From: JAWUVP01 sp034112285
GTDB taxonomy: Bacteria > Pseudomonadota > Gammaproteobacteria > JABDGN01
Assembly: GCA_034112285.1 (NCBI GenBank)
Contig: JAWUVP010000088.1
Span: 1 to 32,139, forward strand
Length of the DNA: 32,139 bases
Reading direction: 5' to 3'
The notes beneath the pieces are model-generated. The model did not search any database, was not told where the DNA came from, and was given only the letters and a program-made list of their open reading frames with translations. Each line of letters opens with the position of its first letter. Positions within the stretch are counted from its first letter, which is position 1. Below are positions 15,207 through 23,204 of this stretch, piece after piece. Position numbers and translations under genes: made by a program.

Positions 15207-16298
15207 TTATACATTAAAACGAAAATGCACCACATCGCCATCTTTCACAATATAGTCTTTGCCTTCCAAGCGCCATTTTCCGGCTTCTTTGGCACCGGCT
15301 TCGCCTTTTGAGGCGACAAAATCATCGTAGCCAACGACTTCAGCGCGAATAAAGCCTTTTTCAAAGTCGGTGTGGATTTTGCCTGCGGCTTGTGGGGCGG
15401 TGGAGCCTACGGGCACTGTCCAGGCGCGCACTTCTTTTAGGCCTGCGGTGAAGTAGGTTTGTAAATCGAGTAGGGCGTAGCCGGTACGTATTACGCGGTT
15501 TAGGCCGGGTTCGGTTATGCCTAGCTCTTGCATAAATTCGGCTTTGTCTGCTTCATCCAGCTCGGCGATGTCGGCTTCTATTGAGGCGCACACGGCAACC
15601 ACTTCGGCCTTTTCTCGCGTGGCAATGGCGCGTACTTTGTCTAGGTAAGGGTTGTTGTTGAAGCCTTCTTCATCAACGTTGGCTACGAACAATACGGGCT
15701 TGGAGGTAATTAGGTGCCAAGTTTGTAGGGTTAGTTGCTCTTCTGAGTCTAGCGTTAAGCTGCGAGCTGAGTTGCCGGCATCTAGGTGGGCTTTCACTTT
15801 TTCGAGCAAGGCTTTTTCTTTAATGGCGTCTTTGTCACCACTTTTGCTGCTTTTAGTGGCTTTTAGCAGCGCTTTGTCTACCATTTCCATGTCAGCGAGG
15901 ATGAGCTCGGTGTCTATGGTTTCTATATCAGAAGCGGGATCTACGCCGCCTGATACATGGGTGATGTCGTCATCATCAAAGCAGCGCACCACATGAGCAA
16001 TAGCGTCGGTTTCGCGAATGTGAGATAGAAATTTGTTGCCCAAGCCTTCACCGCTTGCCGCGCCGGCCACTAAGCCTGCAATATCAACAAATTCCATGCT
16101 GGTGGGAATGACTTTTTCGGGGGAAACAATGGCGGCTAAAGCATCTAAGCGCGGATCAGGCATTGGCACCACGCCGGTGTTGGGCTCTATGGTGCAAAAC
16201 GGGTAATTCGCCGCTTCAATTCCAGCTTTGGTTAATGCATTAAATAACGTTGATTTGCCCACATTGGGTAGGCCAACAATTCCACAATTAAATCCCAT
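15207..16298 (-). CDS. ychF: redox/ribosome-associated ATPase YchF (Obg family)
   Basis: A universally conserved P-loop NTPase of the Obg/HflX class that binds ribosomes and hydrolyses ATP; it is linked to oxidative-stress regulation. The 363-aa length is standard. Visible parts are the Walker A motif GLPNVGKST (residues 9-17), the FVDIAGLVAGAASGEGLGNKF switch/Walker B region, a coiled-coil insertion, and NVDE in place of the GTP-specific NKxD, which explains ATP preference. A C-terminal TGS domain ends in DGDVVHFRFNV. AGGA precedes the ATG. It is the last gene of rplY-pth-ychF, a classic order. Confidence 0.97.
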   Translation of the reverse strand: MGFNCGIVGLPNVGKSTLFNALTKAGIEAANYPFCTIEPNTGVVPMPDPRLDALAAIVSPEKVIPTSMEFVDIAGLVAGAASGEGLGNKFLSHIRETDAIAHVVRCFDDDDITHVSGGVDPASDIETIDTELILADMEMVDKALLKATKSSKSGDKDAIKEKALLEKVKAHLDAGNSARSLTLDSEEQLTLQTWHLITSKPVLFVANVDEEGFNNNPYLDKVRAIATREKAEVVAVCASIEADIAELDEADKAEFMQELGITEPGLNRVIRTGYALLDLQTYFTAGLKEVRAWTVPVGSTAPQAAGKIHTDFEKGFIRAEVVGYDDFVASKGEAGAKEAGKWRLEGKDYIVKDGDVVHFRFNV

Positions 16299-16321
16299 AA
16301 CATTTTTCCTCGGCGTGTGTT

Positions 16322-16906
16322 TTAATCACTATGTAAATTCTTCATCACTTGTTGTATTTCACCCTTTACGATCAGTGGCAGCTCAGCTAGCGTGTCGTAA
16401 ATGGCATCTTCAATTGCAGCTTGCTCACTTTTTGTGGGGCGTTTTAGCACAAAGTCTGCCACATCCGCACCTTGGGGTGGGCGACCGATGCCAATGCGTA
16501 AACGGTAAAAATCTTTTGAATTCAAGGCCTTAATAATATCGCGCAAGCCATTATGGCCACCATGGCCACCTGAGAATTTAATGCGCGCGATGCCTGGGCT
16601 CAAATCCAGCTCATCATGGGCAATTAATATTTCTTCTGGGGCAATGTCATAAAACTTAGCCACCGAACTCACGGCCTGGCCGCTTAAGTTCATAAAGGTG
16701 GTGGGAATTAATAAGTGAACGGCATTTTCAGTAATATTGACGTTGCAGGCTAGGCCAAAAAATTTACGTTTTTCGCTAAAGCTTTGGTTTTCGCGTGCTG
16801 CAATTTGCTGCACAAACCAATCTCCTGCATTATGTCGAGTGTCCTCGTAAGAAGGGCCCGGATTACCGAGCCCTACTATTAACTTAATTGGCGTTAAACT
16901 AGCCAT
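16322..16906 (-). CDS. pth: peptidyl-tRNA hydrolase
   Basis: Releases tRNA from peptidyl-tRNAs dropped by the ribosome, recycling tRNA in the cytoplasm. At 194 aa it is of usual length. The motifs VGLGNPGPSYEDTRHNAG (catalytic His within RHNAG), TFMNLSGQAV, HDELDLSPG (catalytic-site Asp) and GGHGGHNGLRDI are complete. It starts 3 bp after the rplY stop and is followed by ychF 23 bp on, so it is expressed as one operon with both. Confidence 0.97.
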   Translation of the reverse strand: MASLTPIKLIVGLGNPGPSYEDTRHNAGDWFVQQIAARENQSFSEKRKFFGLACNVNITENAVHLLIPTTFMNLSGQAVSSVAKFYDIAPEEILIAHDELDLSPGIARIKFSGGHGGHNGLRDIIKALNSKDFYRLRIGIGRPPQGADVADFVLKRPTKSEQAAIEDAIYDTLAELPLIVKGEIQQVMKNLHSD

Positions 16907-16909
16907 TAA

Positions 16910-17578
16910 TTAAGCCTTGTCTGGACCATCTTCTTTTTGCTTAGAAGGTACGTCAGCAGCTGGCACGTCAATAGCTTCTTCAGTTTCTTCTGCTTGCAAT
17001 CTAGGCTCAGCAATACTAATCACTGGGTGATTATGTGCTTCGTCTTCAATAGCATGTGCTAACTCAGTACCTTTAGGCAGAACAATATCTTTAATGTGTA
17101 ATGATGTGTTTAATGGCATATCAGTCACGTCGATATCGATGCTTTCTGGTAGGTTAGAAGGTAAGCATTCAATGACTAATTCGGTCATGAGCTTGGTTAT
17201 TTTACCACCCATTTTCACGCCGACACAAACGTCTTCACCAATGAAATGCAATGGCACGTTCATGGTTAATTTTTCTTTAGCATTAATGCGTAGAAAATCT
17301 AAGTGTAAGATACGCTCTTTACTAGGATGGCGTTGCATGTCTTTAAGCACGGCTTGCACTTTTTTGCCATCGATTTCAACTTCCAAAATGCTGGAATAAA
17401 AGGCTTCATCTTGTGTTAATTTCATAACATCTTTATGTACTAATGTTAAAGATAACGCTGGCTTTTTAAGACCATAGATAACAGCAGGTACTAGATCGTT
17501 CAAACGACGTAGGCGGCGGCTCGCTCCTTTCCCTAAGTCATGACGAAGTTCTGCTTGTAAAGTAAATTTTTCTGACAT
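16910..17578 (-). CDS. rplY: 50S ribosomal protein bL25, CTC (long) form
   Basis: Binds 5S rRNA in the large subunit. The 222-aa product has the N-terminal L25 domain (LRHDLGKGASRRLRR, VPAVIYG, VLKDMQRHPSKERILHLDFLRI) and the C-terminal beta domain of the CTC/TL5 form (about 100-190). An acidic tail follows (EETEEAIDVPAADVPS). I chose the second of two close ATGs, at 17578, because GAGG then has an 8-nt spacer against 2 nt for the first. It heads the rplY-pth-ychF operon; the usual neighbour prs has been separated from it by an inserted module. Confidence 0.95.
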   Translation of the reverse strand: MSEKFTLQAELRHDLGKGASRRLRRLNDLVPAVIYGLKKPALSLTLVHKDVMKLTQDEAFYSSILEVEIDGKKVQAVLKDMQRHPSKERILHLDFLRINAKEKLTMNVPLHFIGEDVCVGVKMGGKITKLMTELVIECLPSNLPESIDIDVTDMPLNTSLHIKDIVLPKGTELAHAIEDEAHNHPVISIAEPRLQAEETEEAIDVPAADVPSKQKEDGPDKA

Positions 17579-17609
17579 AGTCATTTCCTCTAACTTCTTG
17601 ATTTTAAAT

Positions 17610-17642
17610 AAAAAAATTGTTGCAACCGCGACCAGTTACAAC
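17610..17642 (-). terminator. hairpin plus T-run upstream of rplY
   Basis: On the minus strand GTTGTAAC and GTTGCAAC form an 8-bp stem with one G-U pair and an 8-base loop. AA and then seven T follow. It lies 117 bp past the small secreted-protein gene and 32 bp before rplY. It could end the upstream operon, or act as an attenuator if transcription starts at the TGCTAAAAT box at 17653-17661. Confidence 0.5.
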
Positions 17643-17652
17643 CCGAGGGCGG

Positions 17653-17661
17653 ATTTTAGCA
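17653..17661 (-). promoter_or_regulatory. possible extended -10 box for rplY
   Basis: The minus strand reads TGCTAAAAT, an extended -10 element about 75 bp from the rplY start. No -35 hexamer is convincing. It lies upstream of the hairpin with the T-run, so the rplY leader would contain that structure. Confidence 0.3.
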
Positions 17662-17758
17662 GATTATGGGTAAAATGCACGCGGTTTTTGCTGGGTTAGA
17701 GGCTGTGTTTGAGTCCAAAATGCAGCCTTTCCGGTGGGCCGGGCAGGCTGCAGTGAGG

Positions 17759-18007
17759 TTACCACCAATAGCGCCATTGACGACGTGGATGATGGTTGCG
17801 CACGGGTTTGCGGCGCACATTTTCGCGGCAAACGCGATGGCGCGCATTGCCTCGGCAGTGCTGATTGATAACCACTTTATGGTGGCCATGCTTGACGACG
17901 GTGCGTTTGTTCCAGTTTTGGGCACTGACAGTCGTGCTAATAAAGAGACCACTTAATCCTGCTATCAGGGCAATGCTCATTGTTACTTTTTTGATATTTA
18001 TATTCAT
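17759..18007 (-). CDS. small secreted basic His/Arg-rich protein (second of pair)
   Basis: An 82-aa precursor with a clear signal peptide (about residues 8-29, likely cleaved after VSA). The mature part of about 53 residues is rich in Arg and His (KHGHHKVV, RHRVCRENVRRKPVRNHHPRRQWR) with two cysteines and ends in Trp residues. AAGGAAG precedes the ATG. It lies 44 bp after a similar secreted protein and shares its architecture and 'RxVVxK..' start, suggesting divergent duplicates in one operon. I know no named family. Metal binding or membrane interaction in the periplasm are possibilities only. Confidence 0.72.
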   Translation of the reverse strand: MNINIKKVTMSIALIAGLSGLFISTTVSAQNWNKRTVVKHGHHKVVINQHCRGNARHRVCRENVRRKPVRNHHPRRQWRYWW

Positions 18008-18051
18008 TATTTTCTTCCTTATTTATGTTTGCAATGTAGCCATTGAGGGGT

Positions 18052-18330
18052 CTACCAACCGATATGAATTGAGGGTGGAGAGACGATGACATTGGGTCCG
18101 GCGTAGTAGTTGCGACGGTAATTTTGGTGCCAGCGATGATGGTATCCTCGTCCTGGGCGTACACGTTCCACAATGCGGCATTGGTGGCCCCAGCGGGTCA
18201 TCCAACATTGTTTTTTTATGATGACACGCGAGCCCCATGGATGAGCGCTGGCGCTAGTGCCGATGCTCATGCCGACAATGCCGGTAAAGAGGGCGGCGGC
18301 GACGGTTAAGCTTTTGGTTAATTGTTTCAT
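18052..18330 (-). CDS. small secreted basic His/Arg-rich protein (first of pair)
   Basis: A 92-aa precursor with a signal peptide (about 7-29, cleavage after ASA). The mature part begins HPWGSRVIIKKQCW and carries two cysteines (QCWMTRWGHQC) and a basic, aromatic His-rich segment (GRGYHHRWHQNYRRNYY). GGAG with a 7-nt spacer precedes the ATG. The gene is divergent from the two-component system, with a perfect palindrome between them, so it is a plausible target of that system. No known family is recognised; an envelope-stress or metal-related periplasmic role is a guess. Confidence 0.72.
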   Translation of the reverse strand: MKQLTKSLTVAAALFTGIVGMSIGTSASAHPWGSRVIIKKQCWMTRWGHQCRIVERVRPGRGYHHRWHQNYRRNYYAGPNVIVSPPSIHIGW

Positions 18331-18411
18331 GTTTTTTCTCCGCTGTTGTTCGTTGATGTTGCTCAGTTTAGGGGGGGCGTGTAAGTGTGATGTGAAAGCG
18401 GCTGAAAAATA

Positions 18412-18429
18412 TGTAACAATGTTGTTACA
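18412..18429. promoter_or_regulatory. palindromic operator candidate TGTAACAA-TG-TTGTTACA
   Basis: A perfect 8-bp inverted repeat with a 2-bp spacer lies in the 186-bp divergent region, about 82 bp from the secreted-protein gene and 87 bp from the response regulator gene. The GTTACA half matches the right half of the E. coli RstA box, which is bound by a related OmpR-family regulator. Binding by the adjacent regulator is inference. Confidence 0.5.
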
Positions 18430-18516
18430 GCGTTGGTTAGAGATATCGTGTAGTATTTAATGCTTAATTTGGTGGGAGATTCAATCTCTAATAATGATGG
18501 TTAATAGGACTCAATT

Positions 18517-19248
18517 ATGAGTAGTGAGATAAATATTTTAATTGTGGATGATGACCCTGAGATTGGAGAATTGTTGCAAGGGTATTTGCAAAAGCAGAAT
18601 TTTAACGTGATCACGCGCCAAGATGGGGTGGATATTTTAGAGGTGATTGCTGTGCACGATGTTAATTTGGTGGTGTTGGATGTGATGCTGCCGGGTGAAG
18701 ATGGCTTGAGTCTTTGTCGAAAAATTCGTGAAAAATCTGCGGTAATGATTATTATGCTTAGCGCCATGGGTGAAGATACCGATAAAATTGTGGGCCTAGA
18801 AATGGGGGCCGATGATTATTTGGCGAAACCTTTTAGCCCACGTGAATTGTTGGCGCGAATCAAATCTTTAGTGCGTCGCACGTCGGGTGAGATGGGTGCG
18901 CAGCGCGAGCAAGAAAAATTAGTGAAGGTGACGAACATCAAATTTGCTAATTGGACGCTAGACCGTAACAAGCGTAAGTTGATTGCACCCGATGCGGTGA
19001 CGATTCCTTTGACCAATGGCGAATATGAATTGTTGTTGGCGTTGTTGGAAAATGCGAATCGTGTTTTGAGCCGCGATCAGTTATTAAATATTACTCACAA
19101 TCGCGATGCGGGGCCATTTGATCGCACTATAGATGTGCAAGTAGGGCGGATTCGTAAAAAAATTGAAACCGATGCTAAAAACCCGAGTTTTATTGAAACG
19201 GTTCGTGGTGGTGGCTATCAATTTAATGCGGATGTGAGCTATGAATAA
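18517..19248 (+). CDS. OmpR-family response regulator
   Basis: A 243-aa two-domain regulator. The receiver domain (about 5-120) has the acidic pair in VDDDPE, phospho-acceptor Asp55 (VLDVMLPGEDG), and Lys in YLAKPF. The C-terminal winged helix (about 140-238) is of OmpR/PhoB type, with LTNGEYELLLALLENANRVL and the recognition and wing segment DRTIDVQVGRIRKKIE...VRGGGYQF. AGGA with a 7-nt spacer precedes ATG 18517. It overlaps the sensor kinase gene by 8 nt. The orthologue cannot be fixed from sequence alone; OmpR- or RstA-like are the best comparisons. Confidence 0.93.
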   Translation: MSSEINILIVDDDPEIGELLQGYLQKQNFNVITRQDGVDILEVIAVHDVNLVVLDVMLPGEDGLSLCRKIREKSAVMIIMLSAMGEDTDKIVGLEMGADDYLAKPFSPRELLARIKSLVRRTSGEMGAQREQEKLVKVTNIKFANWTLDRNKRKLIAPDAVTIPLTNGEYELLLALLENANRVLSRDQLLNITHNRDAGPFDRTIDVQVGRIRKKIETDAKNPSFIETVRGGGYQFNADVSYE

Positions 19249-20512
19249 TTTGTTTAATAGCCAGCGCGGTGTGCGCGGCTTGGTGGGTTTATTAATTGGC
19301 ATTATTATTTTGAGTATTTTGGGCATGCTTTTGTTTAATTATGACATTGGCCTAAACCGTCGCAATATTAATATGGCACAAGCAAAACGCGATGTGATTT
19401 CGGTGGTGGTGTTAACCCAGCATGTGCGCAAACGCCAGCTACGTAATGTGATGGAGCATCAAGCCCGCTCGTGGTTGCGTTATAGCATTACTAAAGCCCC
19501 GACGCCGGGCGCGACATTAGTTCAAACCAGTGATGTTTGGGCGTTGCATCAAGCGTTAGACAAGCAGCAAAAGCGCATTAATCTTGCGGTGCAATTGCCG
19601 CGCCGAGGTTATTTAAATATTGAGGGTCGAAAACCCGATCACATGTGGCAAAATATTACGATGTTGTTTTGCCTAACCGTATTATTGTTGTTGTTATTGT
19701 TACTATGTTATTGGGTGATTCAATATATTTCTACACCTTTAGCACCGTTAACCTTGGCAGTGGAACGTTTTGCAAAAAACATTAAAGCGCCAGCCATTTC
19801 TGAGCAAGGTTCAGATGAAATGCGCACGGTAATACGGGCTTTTAATAGTATGCAAAATAATATTCGCGCACTAGTCGATAGCCGCACACAAATGTTAGCG
19901 GCAATTTCGCATGATTTGCGTACGCCGATTACCCGCTTGAAGTTACGCGCTGAAATGATAGAGGACGATAAGCTACAAAATAAAACTCTTGCTGATTTAA
20001 ATGATATGGAACAGATGATCAGCTCAATATTAGCCTTCGCACGTCAACAAGACTCGGATGAAAGCGAACAAAACTTTGATTTAAATTTACTGCTCGATTC
20101 TATTTGTGATGACATGCAAGATATGGGCAAGACGGTAGAATATAAAACTTTGCAAGTTCGTTTAACTTTTTTTGGAAAAATGTTGGGGTTGAAACGCGCT
20201 TTTACCAATATAATTGAAAACGCGGTTAAGTATGGTACCCAGTGTGAAGTAAAGCTGGTTTTGGAAGCTGATAATATTTTGATACATATTCAAGACCAAG
20301 GCCCCGGCATTCCAGAAGATAAGCTAGAGCAAGTTTTCACGCCTTTTTATAGAGTGAATACCGCACGAACTTCAACGTTGCCAGGTTCTGGTTTAGGCTT
20401 GGCGGTTGCAAAAGAAGTGATTAACGCTCAAGGCGGAGATATTGCTTTGAGTAATACAAAAGAAGGTTTAAGGGTAACGATTTGTTTGCCAAAGAAAATT
20501 CAAGTGGGGTAG
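19241..20512 (+). CDS. sensor histidine kinase (EnvZ/RstB-like)
   Basis: A 423-aa inner-membrane kinase paired with the overlapping response regulator. Two transmembrane segments (about 10-32 and 143-165) flank a periplasmic sensor region of about 110 residues that is rich in basic residues. A HAMP linker follows (about 165-215). The HisKA helix carries phospho-acceptor His224 in AAISHDLRTPITRL. The ATPase domain has N-box IIENAVKYG, G1 DQGPGIP, F-box FTPFYR and G2 GSGLGLAVAKEV. The signal sensed is unknown. It is convergent with prs, 70 bp away. Confidence 0.93.
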   Translation: MNNLFNSQRGVRGLVGLLIGIIILSILGMLLFNYDIGLNRRNINMAQAKRDVISVVVLTQHVRKRQLRNVMEHQARSWLRYSITKAPTPGATLVQTSDVWALHQALDKQQKRINLAVQLPRRGYLNIEGRKPDHMWQNITMLFCLTVLLLLLLLLCYWVIQYISTPLAPLTLAVERFAKNIKAPAISEQGSDEMRTVIRAFNSMQNNIRALVDSRTQMLAAISHDLRTPITRLKLRAEMIEDDKLQNKTLADLNDMEQMISSILAFARQQDSDESEQNFDLNLLLDSICDDMQDMGKTVEYKTLQVRLTFFGKMLGLKRAFTNIIENAVKYGTQCEVKLVLEADNILIHIQDQGPGIPEDKLEQVFTPFYRVNTARTSTLPGSGLGLAVAKEVINAQGGDIALSNTKEGLRVTICLPKKIQVG

Positions 20513-20582
20513 ATAGAGAGTCAAATCGTCGGCCCTTTTACGGCCACTCTAAACCTGCGTTCATCGTGGCCCATCAGAAAAC

Positions 20583-21527
20583 TCAATCAAACATCGAGCT
20601 AACTGAGCCATTATCATTAATGCGGCGAATAATCTCCGCGAAAAAAGGCGACATATCTAATTGTCGAATTTTGGGGCAAGCTCTGGCTGCGTCGGATAAA
20701 GGAATTGTATCGGTGACCACAATTTCATCTAGCGCGGAGCGGTTAATGTTTTCAATGGCCGGGCCAGATAAAACAGGATGGGTTGCATAGGCGGTGATTG
20801 ACTGTGCGCCTTTTTCTTTTAGGGCCTGGACGGCCATGCATAAGGTGCCGGCGGTATCGACGATGTCATCCACAATAATGCAATCGCGCCCAGCAACATC
20901 ACCAATAATATTCATGACTTGCACTTCGTTGGCTTTGGGGCGGCGTTTATCAATAATAGCTAATTCGGCATCGCCTAAGCGTTTGGCAATGGCGCGGGCG
21001 CGTACTACGCCACCTACATCGGGCGAGACGACGGTTAAGTTGTCAAAATTTTTGGAATGAATATCTTCAAAGGTCACCGGCGTGGCATAAACGTTGTCTA
21101 CGGGCATATCAAAGAAACCCTGAATTTGGTCGGCATGTAAATCAACGGTGATAACGTGGTTGATGCCTACAGAGGCTATCATGTCTGCTGCAACCTTGGC
21201 GCTAATGGGCACGCGTGAAGAGCGTACGCGTCGGTCTTGGCGGGCGTAGCCGAAATAAGGAATAATAGCGGTGATGTAATCCACCGAGGCTCTGCGTAGT
21301 GCATCGGCCATTAACACGAGCTCCATCAAATTATCGTTTGCGGGTGCACAGGTTGATTGAATGATAAAAGCATTGCTGCCGCGCACATTCTCATTAATTT
21401 GGATATTGATTTCCTGATCTTTAAATCGACCCACTGTAATGTCACACAAATCTAGATTCAAGTGTTTTGCGATGTTGCGGGCCAAAATAGGATTGGCGTT
21501 ACCAGTAAGCAAGGTAATGTCAGACAC
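20583..21527 (-). CDS. prs: ribose-phosphate pyrophosphokinase (PRPP synthetase)
   Basis: Makes PRPP from ribose 5-phosphate and ATP for nucleotide, His, Trp and NAD synthesis. The 314-aa class I enzyme has the flexible-loop/ATP region YFGYARQDRRVRSSR, the signature DLHADQIQGFFDMPVDN, VSPDVGGVVRARAIAKRL, and the PRPP loop CIIVDDIVDTAGTL. It starts with GTG, preceded by AAGGA with a 7-nt spacer. tRNA-Gln lies 30 bp upstream and ispE beyond it, so it probably belongs to a lolB-ispE-tRNA-prs transcript. Confidence 0.97.
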   Translation of the reverse strand: MSDITLLTGNANPILARNIAKHLNLDLCDITVGRFKDQEINIQINENVRGSNAFIIQSTCAPANDNLMELVLMADALRRASVDYITAIIPYFGYARQDRRVRSSRVPISAKVAADMIASVGINHVITVDLHADQIQGFFDMPVDNVYATPVTFEDIHSKNFDNLTVVSPDVGGVVRARAIAKRLGDAELAIIDKRRPKANEVQVMNIIGDVAGRDCIIVDDIVDTAGTLCMAVQALKEKGAQSITAYATHPVLSGPAIENINRSALDEIVVTDTIPLSDAARACPKIRQLDMSPFFAEIIRRINDNGSVSSMFD

Positions 21528-21557
21528 AGTGGCATCCTTAATGTGATTGTAGAAAAA

Positions 21558-21632
21558 TGGCTGGGACGGCAGGATTCGAACCTGCGCATGCGGAGATCAA
21601 AACCCCGTGCCTTACCGCTTGGCGACGTCCCA
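21558..21632 (-). tRNA. tRNA-Gln (anticodon TTG)
   Basis: A 75-nt gene with encoded CCA (21558-21560), acceptor TGGGACG paired to CGTCCCA, D-arm CGCCAAGCGGTAAGGC, anticodon loop TTTTGAT and T-loop GGTTCGAATCC. The U1-A72 end and overall sequence match gammaproteobacterial tRNA-Gln. It sits 16 bp after ispE and 30 bp before prs with no visible promoter, so it is likely cut from the operon transcript. Confidence 0.95.
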
Positions 21633-21648
21633 GTGATGGAGAGGTATT

Positions 21649-22494
21649 CTACCGGTTTGTACCAAGACTAGTCAAGAGTGGTGACTGATTTAATCCTTGC
21701 GCAATGAAACCTTTATAGTTTTTTGGCAATTCGTCTAGTACAGCTTGGGCTTCGTCTTTATCGATGAAGCGAGCGAATACACATCCTCCGGTACCGGTCA
21801 TTTGTGCTGTGCCAAAGCGGTTTAGCCAATTTAAGGCTTCTGCCACTTCAGGGTAGCGCTGCAAAACAACTGCTTGGCAGTTATTTTCACCGGTCTCTAT
21901 TAAGGAGGAGGACATTGTCTGTTTTGGCGTGTCTCTTGTCAATTGTTTATCGAAAAATATTTCTGCGGTGGAAATGCTGACTTGTGGAGAAATGACCACA
22001 AACCAAGGTTCGGGCAATGTCATCGGCGTGATTAGCTCACCCACCCCTTCTGCCCAGCAAGATTGACCTTGCACAAACACAGGCACATCGGCCCCCAGTT
22101 GCAAGCCGAGCTTGAGCAGCATGGAAATGGGCATATCAATTTCCCATAAGTCATTCAATGCATGCAAGGTGGTGGCGGCATCAGAGCTGCCTCCGCCTAA
22201 ACCACTGCCAAGAGGCAAGCGTTTGGTGAGCACTATGTCAACGCCGCGACGTTTTTTGTCGTGTTGTTGCATGAGCTTGGCGGCACGCATCACTAAGTTA
22301 TTCTCGGTCGAGACACCGGGAATACGGGAGTTGAGATTGATGGCTTTATCGTTGCGCAAAGTAAAGCTCAGGCTATCGCCATAGCTGAGCAATTGGAATA
22401 TGGTCTGTAATTCGTGTAAGCCGTCGTCGCGCTGGCTATTTATATGTAAGAATAAATTTAGTTTGGCCGGGGCTGGTAGTATAAGCTTTTTCAT
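21649..22494 (-). CDS. ispE: 4-diphosphocytidyl-2-C-methyl-D-erythritol kinase
   Basis: A GHMP-family kinase that phosphorylates CDP-methylerythritol in the non-mevalonate isoprenoid pathway. At 281 aa it has the N-terminal substrate strand LPAPAKLNLFLHI, the ATP-binding loop LPLGSGLGGGSSDAA and the C-terminal GTGGCVFARF glycine motif. The ribosome site is weak, and lolB lies 78 bp upstream in the same direction. The lolB-ispE-tRNA-Gln-prs order is typical of gammaproteobacteria. Confidence 0.97.
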   Translation of the reverse strand: MKKLILPAPAKLNLFLHINSQRDDGLHELQTIFQLLSYGDSLSFTLRNDKAINLNSRIPGVSTENNLVMRAAKLMQQHDKKRRGVDIVLTKRLPLGSGLGGGSSDAATTLHALNDLWEIDMPISMLLKLGLQLGADVPVFVQGQSCWAEGVGELITPMTLPEPWFVVISPQVSISTAEIFFDKQLTRDTPKQTMSSSLIETGENNCQAVVLQRYPEVAEALNWLNRFGTAQMTGTGGCVFARFIDKDEAQAVLDELPKNYKGFIAQGLNQSPLLTSLGTNR

Positions 22495-22572
22495 ATTGAG
22501 CGTAATGTAGCAAAAATAAGGAGGCAGTGCGAATTTTAGCGAATATCGAAATAGCTATGCATTTTTTGTCGC

Positions 22573-23154
22573 TCACCAATGGCTAATAACCATTTTGACG
22601 ATTAAATCAGCATGTTGTAATTTAATTAAACTGGGTAAATCAACGTTGTTAACAGTTGTGTAGCGTAAATAGTCAATTTTCCAGCCTTGTTGGCGCAATT
22701 GCGTCAGGTGGTGAAAGGCATCAAAGCGTGGCGTACTAGGTAAATGAGGGGCGGGCAAGCCGCGTACCCAGTAGAATAGATTGTTAACCGGCAATTGCCA
22801 TCCCAGCACTTCTTGCATAATGATTTCGGGGCTTTGCGCAGTGTATTGTTTGCCATTGGCTAATAAGGTGACGTTGCCTGGCCCACCAGACAAGCTAACA
22901 CGGCCGGCACCTAAAGGGCCAAATAAAGCAATTTGATAGTGTTGCTGCTGCTGTTGCCAGGTCATGGAGGCGCTAAGGGCTTGTTGCGGCGTTTGGATTG
23001 CAGTAGCGCCGGCAATGTGCCAAGAGGTGAGTTGCTTAAGTTGCGCTTGGCGGGCTGGCCAGCTCATGTGCTGATTCAGCGCGCTTTGGCTGGCAGGCAG
23101 TGTAGCGCAGCCGGTTAGTATTAGGGTAAGAATTATGATGACAAATTTTTTCAT
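22573..23154 (-). CDS. lolB: outer-membrane lipoprotein insertion protein LolB
   Basis: Receives lipoproteins from LolA and inserts them into the outer membrane. The 193-aa precursor has a lipoprotein signal (MKKFVIIILTLILTGC) with the lipobox LTGC, Cys16 being lipidated. The mature domain shows WHIAGATAIQTP, ASMTWQQQQQHYQIALFGPLGAGRV and VLGWQLPVNNLFYWVRGLP, typical of the LolB half-barrel. ATG 23154 is chosen because it puts the signal peptide at the N-terminus; the frame extends upstream with no function. It is divergent from hemA across 50 bp. Confidence 0.93.
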   Translation of the reverse strand: MKKFVIIILTLILTGCATLPASQSALNQHMSWPARQAQLKQLTSWHIAGATAIQTPQQALSASMTWQQQQQHYQIALFGPLGAGRVSLSGGPGNVTLLANGKQYTAQSPEIIMQEVLGWQLPVNNLFYWVRGLPAPHLPSTPRFDAFHHLTQLRQQGWKIDYLRYTTVNNVDLPSLIKLQHADLIVKMVISHW

Positions 23155-23204
23155 AGCGCGAGTATACCATGTGTTAAAATAAGGCAAAATGAACGAGAAC
23201 ACTT

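Noticed and set aside
17656..17952. 98-codon minus-strand frame over the small secreted protein
   Set aside because: It is a shifted frame of the gene at 17759-18007, which has a signal peptide and ribosome site. The alternative has neither.
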